A stretch of 63,063 bases of DNA from Eubacteriales Family XIII. Incertae Sedis bacterium (lineage in GTDB: Bacteria > Bacillota > Clostridia > Peptostreptococcales > Anaerovoracaceae). The first letter of the stretch is position 1. Each line of letters starts with the position of its first letter. The notes under the pieces are model-generated. The model searched no databases, was not told the DNA's origin, and was given only the letters and a program-made list of their open reading frames with translations. This document shows positions 36,087 to 44,896 of this stretch, piece by piece. The stretch spans positions 1 through 63,063 of the forward strand of contig JAISED010000041.1 of NCBI GenBank assembly GCA_031264295.1. The letters are read 5' to 3'. A program made the translations under genes and the position numbers.

Positions 36087-36324
36087 CTTGAACTTCTTTC
36101 CGGACTTCGCGGGCTTCCCCGTCCTTACTGAGAATCATTATCCGCTGCCGCGCCGCGGACAACAGCTCCTCGCACCGGGTATAATACGCCATACCGTCTT
36201 CATAGTTCTTCATGGTCATGTCCAATGTAGTTGATTCATTTTTCAAAGCGCCTACCGCTTTTTCCAGCCCTTCTAGCGAGTCTTCAAATGATAGTGATGA
36301 TTTGTCAGTGATTTTCTCAGCCAT
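36073..36324 (-). CDS. xseB: Exodeoxyribonuclease VII small subunit
   Basis: Small helical subunit of 83 aa (SFEDSLEGLEKAVGALKNES), which binds XseA to make the single-strand exonuclease ExoVII. ATG at 36324 was preferred to one nine codons earlier because GGGAGG lies 9 nt upstream. The ribosome binding site is part of the first unit of a 32-bp tandem repeat that separates it from xseA. Confidence 0.93.
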   Translation of the reverse strand: MAEKITDKSSLSFEDSLEGLEKAVGALKNESTTLDMTMKNYEDGMAYYTRCEELLSAARQRIMILSKDGEAREVRKEVQDERL

Positions 36325-36337
36325 AAAATTAAGCCTC

Positions 36338-36420
36338 CCTGTTTCAGCCATTATTGAAATCAGTCATTGCCTGTTTCAGTCATTTCTGTTCTCTGCTATT
36401 ACCTGCTTCAGTCATTTCTG
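36338..36420. repeat. Tandem repeat between xseA and xseB, 3 x 32 bp
   Basis: CCTGTTTCAGYCATTNYTG occurs at 36338, 36370 and 36402, an exact 32-bp period. It fills most of the 110-bp gap in an operon whose other genes touch or overlap. No unique spacers are present. Confidence 0.8.
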
Positions 36421-36434
36421 GTTTCGGTTATTAC

Positions 36435-37640
36435 TCAGTTATTGCCTGACGCCGCTGTCAGTTCCGCAGAACCGTCATATAATACAGCCGTCAAGGTCTC
36501 TCCCTTCCTTATATCGTTCACAGAGCTGATTATATTACCGGCTCTATCCTCCAATATCGCATATCCTCTTTCGAGCACCGCCCTCGGATTCAGGGATTCA
36601 AGCTCGGCCGCCAAGGCCTTTGTCGTCTGCAATCTACCCTTCAGAGAGGTTTCAAGCGCGTTACGCATCTCAGCGCCCATCTCTTTAATCCGCCACTTCG
36701 TTTCATCCATCCTATGAAATGCGGCGCCCGCAATATATTCCATATCGTTGCGTTTCAGTCTGAGCGTGAGATTCTCCAGTCTGGCGGAAGTGAGTTCTTT
36801 CAGTTCACGTCCTCTTCCGTTTACGAACTCAAGCAGCGCCCTTGTATCCGGTACAACTGTTTGGGCAGCCGCGCTCGGCGTTTCAGCTCTGAGATCCGCA
36901 ACGAAATCGGCAATAGTAAAATCCGTTTCATGTCCAACCGCCGATACCACCGGTATATTCGAGGCAAATATGCTCCTTGCGACGATCTCTTCATTAAATG
37001 CCCAGAGTTCTTCCGCTGAACCGCCGCCTCGTCCGACTATCATACAATCCGTTTCCGGATACAAGCGATTCAACATCCTTATTCCTGCGGCAATATCTTC
37101 CGCAGCTCCTGTTCCCTGCACCTGCACAGGACATATGATAATGTCAACGCAGTTATTTCTTCCGCTTATGATCTTGAGTATATCCTGTAAAGCCGCGCCC
37201 GTTGATGAAGTGACAATAGCCACGCTACTCGGGAACGCAGGCAATTTTTTCTTGTTCTTTTCATCAAACAAGCCGTCAGACGCCAATCGGCTCTTTAACC
37301 TTTCGAAAGCGGCGGCCAATCCTCCGGCGCCCTCTACCGCTATATTCTTAACTGTCAGGGAATATGCGCCGTTTTTTTCAAAGACGGATATATATCCCGA
37401 AGCGATGATCTCTATCCCGTCGGCAAGATCATATCTTATTTTTTCGAAAATCTCATCAGGCAAAAAACAGTTCAGTTTTCCGAATTCATCTTTCAGCGAA
37501 AAATATACATGACCTGAGCTGTGAAACTTCAAGTTTGAGATCTCGCCGATTACAGAAATACCGCCCAGCAGCGGATCCGACTGCAGCACCCTTTTTATGT
37601 AGGCGTTTACTTGTGAAACCTTAATCGGCTTGATTCCCAT
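36435..37640 (-). CDS. xseA: Exodeoxyribonuclease VII large subunit
   Basis: Catalytic subunit of ExoVII, 401 aa, which degrades single-stranded DNA from both ends. The N-terminal OB-fold (VSQVNAYIKRVL, VIGEISNLKFHSSGHVYFSLKD) precedes the catalytic core (GRGGGSAEELWAFNEE, SAVGHETDFTIADFVADLRA) and a C-terminal coiled coil. The start overlaps the end of the TsaD-like gene by 20 nt. Confidence 0.95.
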   Translation of the reverse strand: MGIKPIKVSQVNAYIKRVLQSDPLLGGISVIGEISNLKFHSSGHVYFSLKDEFGKLNCFLPDEIFEKIRYDLADGIEIIASGYISVFEKNGAYSLTVKNIAVEGAGGLAAAFERLKSRLASDGLFDEKNKKKLPAFPSSVAIVTSSTGAALQDILKIISGRNNCVDIIICPVQVQGTGAAEDIAAGIRMLNRLYPETDCMIVGRGGGSAEELWAFNEEIVARSIFASNIPVVSAVGHETDFTIADFVADLRAETPSAAAQTVVPDTRALLEFVNGRGRELKELTSARLENLTLRLKRNDMEYIAGAAFHRMDETKWRIKEMGAEMRNALETSLKGRLQTTKALAAELESLNPRAVLERGYAILEDRAGNIISSVNDIRKGETLTAVLYDGSAELTAASGNN

Positions 37641-38886
37641 AGATCATCCTTCCATTCAAAGACTCCGCCCCCAAAAGGGCTATTCCTACCGCATTATCCC
37701 CCGAAAGCTTCGCGTCTCCGAATATCGTTCTCGCGTTTTCTAACAAGAGATTACGCCGCAGATAAGCGGAAGCCGCCACGCCGCCTGTAAAAAGAACACT
37801 GTCAACATCGTATTCCCCGGCCGCTCTATCGCTTATCAGCTTAAGCGCGGCGGTAACACGACTGAAAACCTCAAGTATCAGCCCGCCAAACTTGTTAGCA
37901 CCGCCGTCGGCAGACCGCCCGCTGTACTCGTTGACACCGTTGTCGACGCTGTCGTCGACAGGCCGCCCGCCGTACTCGTTAGCACCGCCGTCGGCAGACC
38001 GCCCGCCGCTGTTATCTTTATATGAAGATATATGCCGCAACGCCTGCGTTTCTATACCCGACATATTGCAATAAAGCCCTTTGATCGATATAGGGCTGAG
38101 CATCCCCGGCGCAAACGAGCCGCCTCGCTTGCCCGCTCTGAATTCTGCGCCGCCATCCTGACCGGGCGCCGGACTTCCATCCGCCGCCATGCGGTCTTCC
38201 GCCGCCAGCGCCGCCATATCCATCCGCGCCCCTGCAGGAAAGCCATAACCGATCGCTACTCCGATCCTGTCGATGAGCTGACCGAATGATATATCAAGGC
38301 TGCCGCCCACGATTTCAATATCCAAGCATGAATGTGAGCGCCGTTCGCCATCCGCAGCTTCCGCGTCTCGCGGCAGCCCGCGATCCCTGCCACGTTCTTC
38401 TACACGTCCGCCCTCCGGCGCCGCGCCGCGTCCTCCGTCCTTAACCAGCAAGAGTTCGCTTGTACCGCCCGACATGTGCCATGCCAGAAACTTACTGCCC
38501 GTTCCCGGATCTGTGCCGTATCCGCCCGCTCTGATATGACCTTCCTGATGCGAAAACCGAAAGAGCGGCTTGCCAAGCGCCTGCGCTGCCATCTGAGCAA
38601 AGCGGACGCCCGCCGTAAAAACCGGCATATATGAAGCCTCTATCGGTCTGGGTCTATCACTCACCGCCACAGCGCAAATATCGTCTCTATACCGCTCAAG
38701 TATGGATTCAGTAAGCGAGGGCAGGCATTCGACATGCTGAAAGAAGGCTTCTGACTGACGAAGACCCCTTTCACCGGTCTTCACCGCAAGCAAGCTTCTA
38801 TTATCCGCTAAAATTCCGCCGTCGGCGTCAACCAAAGCCGCCGACGTTGTATAGTTGCTCGTATCAATGCCTAGTATACACCTCAT
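37621..38886 (-). CDS. TsaD-like M22 family protein (paralogue)
   Basis: ASKHA-fold protein of 421 aa related to TsaD/Kae1 but of the separate type found beside nusB-xseA in Clostridia. It begins CILGIDTSNYTTSAAL. A metal-binding HxxxH (SHQEGHIRA) is present, and MSGGTSELLLV and LFTGGVAASAYL match the nucleotide-binding loops. Two low-complexity insertions interrupt it: a Glu/Arg/Gly-rich stretch (about 145-185) and a Gly/Asn-rich repeat (about 290-332). Whether it makes t6A or has another role is unknown. It overlaps nusB by 4 nt. Confidence 0.85.
   Translation of the reverse strand: MRCILGIDTSNYTTSAALVDADGGILADNRSLLAVKTGERGLRQSEAFFQHVECLPSLTESILERYRDDICAVAVSDRPRPIEASYMPVFTAGVRFAQMAAQALGKPLFRFSHQEGHIRAGGYGTDPGTGSKFLAWHMSGGTSELLLVKDGGRGAAPEGGRVEERGRDRGLPRDAEAADGERRSHSCLDIEIVGGSLDISFGQLIDRIGVAIGYGFPAGARMDMAALAAEDRMAADGSPAPGQDGGAEFRAGKRGGSFAPGMLSPISIKGLYCNMSGIETQALRHISSYKDNSGGRSADGGANEYGGRPVDDSVDNGVNEYSGRSADGGANKFGGLILEVFSRVTAALKLISDRAAGEYDVDSVLFTGGVAASAYLRRNLLLENARTIFGDAKLSGDNAVGIALLGAESLNGRMIYGNQAD
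37889..38015. repeat. Tandem repeat inside the TsaD-like gene
   Basis: Degenerate units of 36-48 bp (AGCACCGCCGTCGGCAGACC type) encode GGRSADGGANEY, GGRPVDDSVDNGVNEY and SGRSADGGANKF in frame. Confidence 0.85.
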
Positions 38887-39311
38887 GTCTGCTGTTCACC
38901 GTCAGAACGTATAATCCGTCCCAGGATCCCATTTATAAACTTAGGCGACTTTTCGCTGCTATATATCTTCGCTATACGCACTGCCTGATCCGCAGACACC
39001 GCTTTAGGCACGTCGTCCATAAACATGAGTTCAGCGACTGCAATCCTGAGTATGCTAATATCCACTATGTCTATCCTCGCCAGTTTCCAGTTTTCACTCG
39101 CAGCCTCTATCTCGCTGTCAATAATTTCCAGATTATCGCGTACAGCTTCATAACATCTTACGATATATGTCTCCTGTGATTTGTCTTCTAAATACCCGGC
39201 AAGAAAAAAATCCTTTGCCTCTTCACTGAAGTCTCCCTGTACTTCCATTTGAAACAGCATTTGCATCAGTAAAGCGCGCGCCTTTAACCGCTTGTTGCTA
39301 CTCATCCTCAT
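38883..39311 (-). CDS. nusB: Transcription antitermination factor NusB
   Basis: All-helical NusB of 142 aa (KARALLMQMLFQMEVQGD, INGILGRIIR), which binds boxA of rRNA transcripts with S10. The ATG lies in the end of the asp23-like gene (14-nt overlap); a second ATG two codons on is also possible. It is coupled to the TsaD-like gene by ATGA. Confidence 0.94.
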   Translation of the reverse strand: MRMSSNKRLKARALLMQMLFQMEVQGDFSEEAKDFFLAGYLEDKSQETYIVRCYEAVRDNLEIIDSEIEAASENWKLARIDIVDISILRIAVAELMFMDDVPKAVSADQAVRIAKIYSSEKSPKFINGILGRIIRSDGEQQT

Positions 39312-39678
39312 CCGCCTTATCTGTCTGCGCGCGCACTCCTTGAACTACTATGTTGACCGCTTTAACCGCCGCATCCGTCATCTCTTCGAGACTATTTTTA
39401 ATCTTCTTCTGAAGAACCCAAGCTATCTCCGGAATTTTAACGCCGTACACAACCAAGATATGCACGTCAATGACTATGCCCTCTTCCGCCTCCGATATCT
39501 TCATCCCTTTAAATTTCAACTCTTTGCCTAAGATATTCTGTGAAAACGCGTCAGAAAACCCACCTGCGAGACCATATACTCCGTTTGTATTTAAAACCGC
39601 TTCTCTCACACAGTCCGCAATAAGCTCCTCAGATATAGTTATCTTACCCAGACCGTCAATATCAGTGCCGTTAGCCAT
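39298..39678 (-). CDS. Asp23/Gls24 family envelope stress protein
   Basis: Protein of 126 aa of the Asp23 (YqhY-type) family: LGKITISEELIADCVREAV and VIDVHILVVYGVKIPEIAW. In Bacillota such proteins gather at the membrane and YqhY is linked to lipid synthesis control. ATG at 39678 has GGAGAGG upstream and replaces a longer start that would run into the neighbour. It precedes nusB as in Bacillus; the spoIIIA genes normally upstream are not there. Confidence 0.92.
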   Translation of the reverse strand: MANGTDIDGLGKITISEELIADCVREAVLNTNGVYGLAGGFSDAFSQNILGKELKFKGMKISEAEEGIVIDVHILVVYGVKIPEIAWVLQKKIKNSLEEMTDAAVKAVNIVVQGVRAQTDKADEDE

Positions 39679-41038
39679 TGTCCTCTCCGTTTTCCGCCTT
39701 GCCGTCCCCTTCCGCCTCATCCGGTAAAATGGTGAGAAGTATCTTGTCCACCCTTCTTTCCTTTATGGATTCTACCTTGAAAATGCAGTTTCTGTCCTTT
39801 ATGATGTATTCCTTGGGGTCGTCATCGTCGGGTATTTCGCCTATGAGATCTATGATGAAACCGCTGATGGTTTCGTGCTCTGTGGATTCTATATTGAGAT
39901 CCAGCTCGGCGTTTAGATCGTCTATATAATACGCGCCGTCTAAAATCCAGCAATTCTCACCGTTTTCTATCAGCTTCGGCTCATTATCCTCATATTCATC
40001 GTTTATATTTCCCATGATCTCTTCTATGATATCCTCCAGCGTGACCAATCCGGAAAATCCGCCGTACTCGTCAATCAAAAGAGCTATGTGGGTCTTCGAC
40101 ACCTGCATTTCCCTGAACAACTCGTCAATATTCTTGCTTTCAGGGACAAAATACGGTTTTTGCAATATCTTGCGTATATGCACCTTGTCGAATCCGAACT
40201 GACGCGCCTTTATAATGAAATCTTTCATATACATGACGCCGATAATGTCGTCTACATCCTTGTCGTAGACGGGGATCCTCGAGTACCTTTCCTGCAGCAA
40301 TTCGTCTATATAAGCTGTCAGCGGTTCGTTTATGCTGACCATGTAGACATCGGTGCGCGGCGTCATTATCTCATATGCAAGCTTGTCGTCAAACTCGAAG
40401 ATGCTTGTGATCATCTCCTTACCGGCTTCGTTTATGAGTCCTGTTTCCTGCCCAACCTCAAGGAGCGACTTGATTTCTTCCTCAGAGTATTCCTCTTCTA
40501 TGTTCTCTTTGTCCGTCCCGGTTATCTTCAACAGGATATTAACCGACTTGGATAACAGCCATACAAAAGGCGCCGCCGCTTTTGAGATGAACATTATGGG
40601 GCGCGCCGAAAACATGGCTATCCTCTCGGCGAAGAGCAGCGCTACGCGCTTCGGAAACAGTTCCCCGAGAACCAGACTGATATACGACAAAACCACAGTT
40701 ATCAGAACTACCGCCACCTGATAACTGTAAGGCACACCTATAGACGCTAATACGCCGCCAAACTCGCCCGCCATCGCGGTAGCCGCTATTGCGCTTGTCA
40801 AAAACCCGGCCAGCGTTATCATCACTTGAATCGTCGAAAGAAATTTGTTCGGTTGTTCAAGCAATGTCTGTAATATCCGAGCGCTCCTATTTCCGTCAGC
40901 CGCAAGATTCTTGATCTTCACCTTGCTCACGGAGACTATGGCCATCTCCGCCGCTGCAAAATAGGCATTTATCAACATTAAAATAACCAGTAATATTATC
41001 TGCGGTAAGTACGGTAAACCTTCAGGGTCAGGGTCCAT
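39671..41038 (-). CDS. CNNM/CorC-family membrane protein with CBS domains
   Basis: Protein of 455 aa. DUF21/CNNM membrane domain with about four TM segments (1-190), a CBS pair (about 205-340: MTPRTDVYMVSINE, GFSGLVTLEDIIEEIMGNI) and a CorC/HlyC C-terminal domain. These proteins are linked to magnesium or cobalt transport; the old name haemolysin C is not well founded. Its end overlaps the asp23-like start by 8 nt. Confidence 0.9.
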   Translation of the reverse strand: MDPDPEGLPYLPQIILLVILMLINAYFAAAEMAIVSVSKVKIKNLAADGNRSARILQTLLEQPNKFLSTIQVMITLAGFLTSAIAATAMAGEFGGVLASIGVPYSYQVAVVLITVVLSYISLVLGELFPKRVALLFAERIAMFSARPIMFISKAAAPFVWLLSKSVNILLKITGTDKENIEEEYSEEEIKSLLEVGQETGLINEAGKEMITSIFEFDDKLAYEIMTPRTDVYMVSINEPLTAYIDELLQERYSRIPVYDKDVDDIIGVMYMKDFIIKARQFGFDKVHIRKILQKPYFVPESKNIDELFREMQVSKTHIALLIDEYGGFSGLVTLEDIIEEIMGNINDEYEDNEPKLIENGENCWILDGAYYIDDLNAELDLNIESTEHETISGFIIDLIGEIPDDDDPKEYIIKDRNCIFKVESIKERRVDKILLTILPDEAEGDGKAENGEDNG

Positions 41039-41118
41039 TGCATTTACTCCTTATAGGCTCAAACGCTGAAAATGTCAGCAAAATTATTTGCGCCATCTTT
41101 GGCTTATTATACCTTGTT

Positions 41119-42387
41119 TTATGATTTATGTCTACGTAATATGAAATTTTCCTTAACCGGAACTCCCATTTTAATGTAGATCAACTGCTGGGCATGAGGC
41201 GCGGAATCTATCTCATCGCCTCTGTGGTCGCGCATTTCTTCAATGCGGACACTGAATACATCAGAACCCGGCCCGAAGACCTCTACCACATCGCCCTTGA
41301 ATATTTTATTTCTCTGTTCTACCAGCGCCAGTGCGTTTCCGCTGTCATATCCTCTCACCACACCGACAAAATCGTAGCTTGTAATATAGCCTCCGCTCGT
41401 AACCTGGGTAGAAGCGGCCTCCTGGCCGGCAGACATGACCTTGCCAAAATAAAATCCTGTTGTAAACTCTCTATGACTCACCTTCTTGAGTTCGGACAGC
41501 CATTCGTCTCTAAAGGCGTATTTTTCGGGATCCTTATGCCACATATCAAGAGCCGCTCTGTATGCGCGTGTCACAACGGCGACATAATATGCGCTCTTCA
41601 TGCGGCCTTCTATCTTAATGGACTTGATCCCTGCCGCCGCCATCTCCGGTATATGCTCGATCATACATAGATCCTTTGAGCTTAGAACATACGAACCGTA
41701 GCGATCCTCTTCTATGGGGAAATACTCGCCCTGCCGTTTTTCTTCAACAAGACTGTACTTATAACGGCACGGGTGAGCGCATTCACCGCTGTTGGCATTT
41801 CTCCCCGTCATCACTGCTGATAGGAGACACCTGCCTGAATAGGCGACACACATGGCGCCGTGAGCAAACGCTTCTATCTCCAGTCCTTCCGGCATGTCTG
41901 CGTTGAGTTTTTTTATCTCATCTATGCTCATCTCCCTCGCCAACACCACGCGGTTTACTCCAAACGACTTCCAGAATCCCACCGCCCTGCTATTGGTGAG
42001 ACTGGCTTGCGTGGACAGATGAATATGCGCATCCGGTATAAGCTCACGTATCAAAGTGAGCACCCCCGGATCAGATACGATGAATCCGTCTATTCCGGCG
42101 AGCCTCACCTCGCCCAGAAATGTCTCTATCTCTGCGAAATCGCTGTCATGGGCGTATATATTGAGCGCCAGATAGACGCGTCTTTTCATGTCATGTGCGA
42201 ATTCCGCGCCTTCGTATATCTCACTTAAAGAAAGATTGCCCGCCGCCGCGCGCAGACTCCCTGTCTTTCCGCCGAAGTAAACGGCGTCGGCGCCGTATTC
42301 CAGCGCGAATTTAAGCTTTTCCAGGTTGCCGGCCGGAGATAGGAGTTCTATCTTCCTTGATTTATTAAACTGCATCTTGCCGGTCAC
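41119..42387 (-). CDS. Peptidase U32 family protein (RNA hydroxylation type)
   Basis: U32 family protein of 422 aa: ELLSPAGNLEKLKFALEYGADAV start (TIM barrel), the EAFAHGAMCVAYSGRCLLS signature and cysteines in GECAHPCRYKY. Related proteins (RlhA, TrhP) take part in prephenate-dependent 23S rRNA or tRNA hydroxylation, while others are called collagenases; the RNA role is more likely here. Overlaps mltG by 4 nt (ATGA). A C-terminal beta domain is present. Confidence 0.9.
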   Translation of the reverse strand: MTGKMQFNKSRKIELLSPAGNLEKLKFALEYGADAVYFGGKTGSLRAAAGNLSLSEIYEGAEFAHDMKRRVYLALNIYAHDSDFAEIETFLGEVRLAGIDGFIVSDPGVLTLIRELIPDAHIHLSTQASLTNSRAVGFWKSFGVNRVVLAREMSIDEIKKLNADMPEGLEIEAFAHGAMCVAYSGRCLLSAVMTGRNANSGECAHPCRYKYSLVEEKRQGEYFPIEEDRYGSYVLSSKDLCMIEHIPEMAAAGIKSIKIEGRMKSAYYVAVVTRAYRAALDMWHKDPEKYAFRDEWLSELKKVSHREFTTGFYFGKVMSAGQEAASTQVTSGGYITSYDFVGVVRGYDSGNALALVEQRNKIFKGDVVEVFGPGSDVFSVRIEEMRDHRGDEIDSAPHAQQLIYIKMGVPVKENFILRRHKS

Positions 42388-43460
42388 CTTCCGTCGAGCG
42401 CCTTTATATACTGCGCTTTGAATTTCTCAAATTCACCGTAGTCCGCCGCGAAATTATGAGCGCCGTTCATCTCGGGTTTGAGCACATAGTAGAGGTAATC
42501 CGAATCCGCAGGGTAAAGCGCGGCCTCAATACAAGCGATCCGCGGAGAACATATGGGCCCGGGCGGCAGACCGTCGATTTTATATGTATTGTACGGCGAG
42601 TCTATTTCAAGATCCGAGTATAGCAGCCTGGGTTTTTGTTCTCCCAGGGCGTATTGTACAGTAGCGTCGATCTGAAGTCTCATACCGCCTTCAAGCCTGT
42701 TGTGTATCACGCTCGAGACCAAGGCGCGCTCATCCCCCACCTTTGTTTCGCGCTCAATAAGAGAAGCGATAGTGACGACCTCAAGTACCGTAAGCCCCAT
42801 CTCTTTTGCTTTACCGTAATATTCTTCTGTAAACAAACTGTCGAATTGCCGTAACATGCGATCCGCCACTTCATGGGGTGAAGCGTCTTTATATACATCG
42901 TATGTTTCCGGATACAGAAAGCCTTCTAAACGGTTATCAGAGGCGCTTAATCCGGCCAGAAATCTGTAGTCAAAGCTGCCTGAGTTCACCTCGTTCAAGA
43001 ATCCGGCTGCGTCCGCAATCCCGTCCGCCGCCAGCTTATCGGCGGTCTGTTTTACTGTATACCCTTCGGGAATCGTAAACCTAACAGTATCGGCGGTACC
43101 GCGCCGCGTGAGATCGTACATTATATCCTTCATCGCCATAGATCTGCTGAACAGAAAGTCTCCCGCTCTAAATCTATCATCATAGCCGATCCATCTGGAT
43201 TGAAATCTGAATACCCATACGCTGTTTATGAGATCATTTTCTTTGAGTATTCCCGCCACCTGCGCGGCGCTTGCCCCATCGGGTATGCTGATCTTCACCG
43301 CCTCTGTATCGGCGATATTTACAGGCTTAGACATTTCTTCCGCATAGAAAAGAAGTCCCGCGGATGAAATAACGGCAAGTATGACCAAGAAAATGATCGC
43401 GGAACCAAGAACCCGCAAGGGACTCCTCTTTTTATTTTTATGATGTTTACCGGCTGACAT
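42384..43460 (-). CDS. mltG: Endolytic murein transglycosylase MltG
   Basis: YceG/MltG protein of 358 aa that cuts nascent glycan strands near the membrane. A basic N-terminus and one TM segment (about 15-37) come first, then a LysM-like part (ISIPDGASAAQVAGIL) and the catalytic domain with Glu in TIASLIERETKV. The C-terminal signature is INGLPPGPI-like (YKIDGLPPGPICSP). It lies 9 nt after efp. Confidence 0.94.
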   Translation of the reverse strand: MSAGKHHKNKKRSPLRVLGSAIIFLVILAVISSAGLLFYAEEMSKPVNIADTEAVKISIPDGASAAQVAGILKENDLINSVWVFRFQSRWIGYDDRFRAGDFLFSRSMAMKDIMYDLTRRGTADTVRFTIPEGYTVKQTADKLAADGIADAAGFLNEVNSGSFDYRFLAGLSASDNRLEGFLYPETYDVYKDASPHEVADRMLRQFDSLFTEEYYGKAKEMGLTVLEVVTIASLIERETKVGDERALVSSVIHNRLEGGMRLQIDATVQYALGEQKPRLLYSDLEIDSPYNTYKIDGLPPGPICSPRIACIEAALYPADSDYLYYVLKPEMNGAHNFAADYGEFEKFKAQYIKALDGR

Positions 43461-43469
43461 TTATAGCTG

Positions 43470-44033
43470 CTACTCCTTTGACCTGCCCAGATATTCTCCG
43501 CTTCTGGTGTCGATCTGGATTACCTCTCCCGTTTCGATGAAAATAGGCACCTGAATGATCGCGCCTGTCTCGACCGTGGCCGCCTTGGTCACATTCGTGG
43601 CTGTGTCGCCTTTAACGCCCGGCTCTGTCTCTATTACCTTTAGATTCACGAAATTAGGCGGTTCTACCAGGAAAGCCTTATCCTTATAGAACTTGATCGT
43701 GGCGAGATCATTCTCACGCAGATACGGAATGGCGTCCTCCACCTGTTCTTTCATGAGAGGTATCTGCTCATAGCTCTCCTGATCCATGAAATAGTACAGT
43801 TCTCCATCGCTGTAGAGATACTGCATACTCTTTGTCTCTATATGCGCTTTCGGGAACTTGTCGTTCGGATTGAACGCCTCCTCGCGGGTCGCGCCTGAAA
43901 GTATATTCCTGTACTTTGTTCTTACAAAGGCGGCGCCTTTGCCGGGTTTTACATGTTGAAAATCAAGCACAACATGCGGTTCCCCATCAAGTTCGAATGT
44001 GACGCCTTTTCTAAAGTCACCGGCGTAAACCAT
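43470..44033 (-). CDS. efp: Translation elongation factor P
   Basis: EF-P of 187 aa, which rescues ribosomes stalled at polyproline. The KOW-like domain starts [13 protein letters not shown] and the tip loop has Lys32 (VKPGKGAAF); the two OB domains follow, ending in [16 protein letters not shown] at 44033 has GGAGG 5 nt upstream and matches the family start. The epmA/B-type modification genes are not seen. Confidence 0.96.
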   Translation of the reverse strand: MVYAGDFRKGVTFELDGEPHVVLDFQHVKPGKGAAFVRTKYRNILSGATREEAFNPNDKFPKAHIETKSMQYLYSDGELYYFMDQESYEQIPLMKEQVEDAIPYLRENDLATIKFYKDKAFLVEPPNFVNLKVIETEPGVKGDTATNVTKAATVETGAIIQVPIFIETGEVIQIDTRSGEYLGRSKE

Positions 44034-44099
44034 ATTTACCTCCACTCCGTCGTCTTGCGACGGCACAATTCTTTAGGCAACATAGAGATGATATCTTAT

Positions 44100-44119
44100 A
44101 CCGAATTCAGTATTATTTT
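44100..44119. repeat. Dispersed palindromic repeat B, copy 4
   Basis: ACCGAATTCAGTATTATTTT lies between the peptidase gene and efp. It shares GAATTCAGTATT with the other copies. Confidence 0.4.
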
Positions 44120-44138
44120 TCACACTCTGTTCCTTAAA

Positions 44139-44828
44139 CTAATTAATAACAATCATTCGTTTTTCTGAATGCGTCAGATTTATTATACCAAACTTCGTCA
44201 CGATTGCCAAGTCTTCTATGCGAACGCCGAATTCTCCGGGAATATATATACCCGGTTCGACGGTTACGGGCATGTTCTCTGCGAGTACGGTCTCGCTTTC
44301 CGCACCTATTCTCGGGTCTTCATGCACTTGCCGCCCTACTCCGTGACCCGTGCTGTGCGTGTAAAACGCGCCGAATCCGGCGTTTGTTATTATGTCTCTG
44401 GCTATTTTGTCGATATGCGAGCAGGGAACCCCGTCCTTTACGGCCGCCAGCGCCGTCTCCTGCGCTTCAAGTACTATGTTGTAGACCTTGCGCTGCTTCC
44501 CCGAGACCCTGCCTACTGCTACGGTTCTCGTCATGTCCCCGCAATAACCGTCGACCACGGCGCCGAAGTCCATCGTCAGGAAATCCCCGTTCTTGATGAG
44601 CTTATCACTCGGCTCTCCATGTGGTTTGGCTGAATTCTCGCCTGAGACGCATATCGTCGGAAAGGCAAGGGCTTCCGCGCCGCCGTCGAACAGGAAGTTC
44701 TCAATCTCCGCGGCTATGGCCTTTTCGGAGACGCCCGGCTTTATGCGAGTCAGGATATAGCTAAAACACGCGTCGCCTAATGCCTGCGCCTTCGCGATAG
44801 AAAGCAGGGCTTCCGCACTCTTTATCAT
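44139..44828 (-). CDS. M24 aminopeptidase, catalytic domain only (PepP-like)
   Basis: Metallopeptidase of 229 aa matching the catalytic domain of Xaa-Pro aminopeptidases found before efp in Bacillota (normally about 355 aa). All five metal ligands are visible: Asp in TMDFGA, Asp in CGDMTRT, His in GHGVGRQVHE, Glu in VTVEPGIY and Glu in VRIEDL. The N-terminal creatinase-like domain is missing. There is no room for it: only 68 nt separate the gene from rnj. It may still be active, or behave like a methionine aminopeptidase. Confidence 0.85.
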   Translation of the reverse strand: MIKSAEALLSIAKAQALGDACFSYILTRIKPGVSEKAIAAEIENFLFDGGAEALAFPTICVSGENSAKPHGEPSDKLIKNGDFLTMDFGAVVDGYCGDMTRTVAVGRVSGKQRKVYNIVLEAQETALAAVKDGVPCSHIDKIARDIITNAGFGAFYTHSTGHGVGRQVHEDPRIGAESETVLAENMPVTVEPGIYIPGEFGVRIEDLAIVTKFGIINLTHSEKRMIVIN

Positions 44829-44870
44829 CCTTTGCGTACCTCACTTTCATTTTATTTACACCTTCACTTT

Positions 44871-44890
44871 AGGGTATTTCTAAAAACCCC
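44871..44890. repeat. Dispersed repeat A, partial copy
   Basis: AGGGTATTTCTAAAAACCCC matches the left half of the repeats at 56161 and 61331; the right half is missing. Confidence 0.4.
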
Positions 44891-44896
44891 GTTTAG

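Noticed and set aside
36748-37512. 254-codon open frame opposite xseA
   Set aside because: It lies entirely antisense to a conserved gene, is Ser/Ala-rich and has no family resemblance.
37621-38886. Calling this gene tsaD
   Set aside because: Start motif and genomic position fit the separate clostridial TsaD-like paralogue, and true tsaD is expected elsewhere with tsaB and tsaE.
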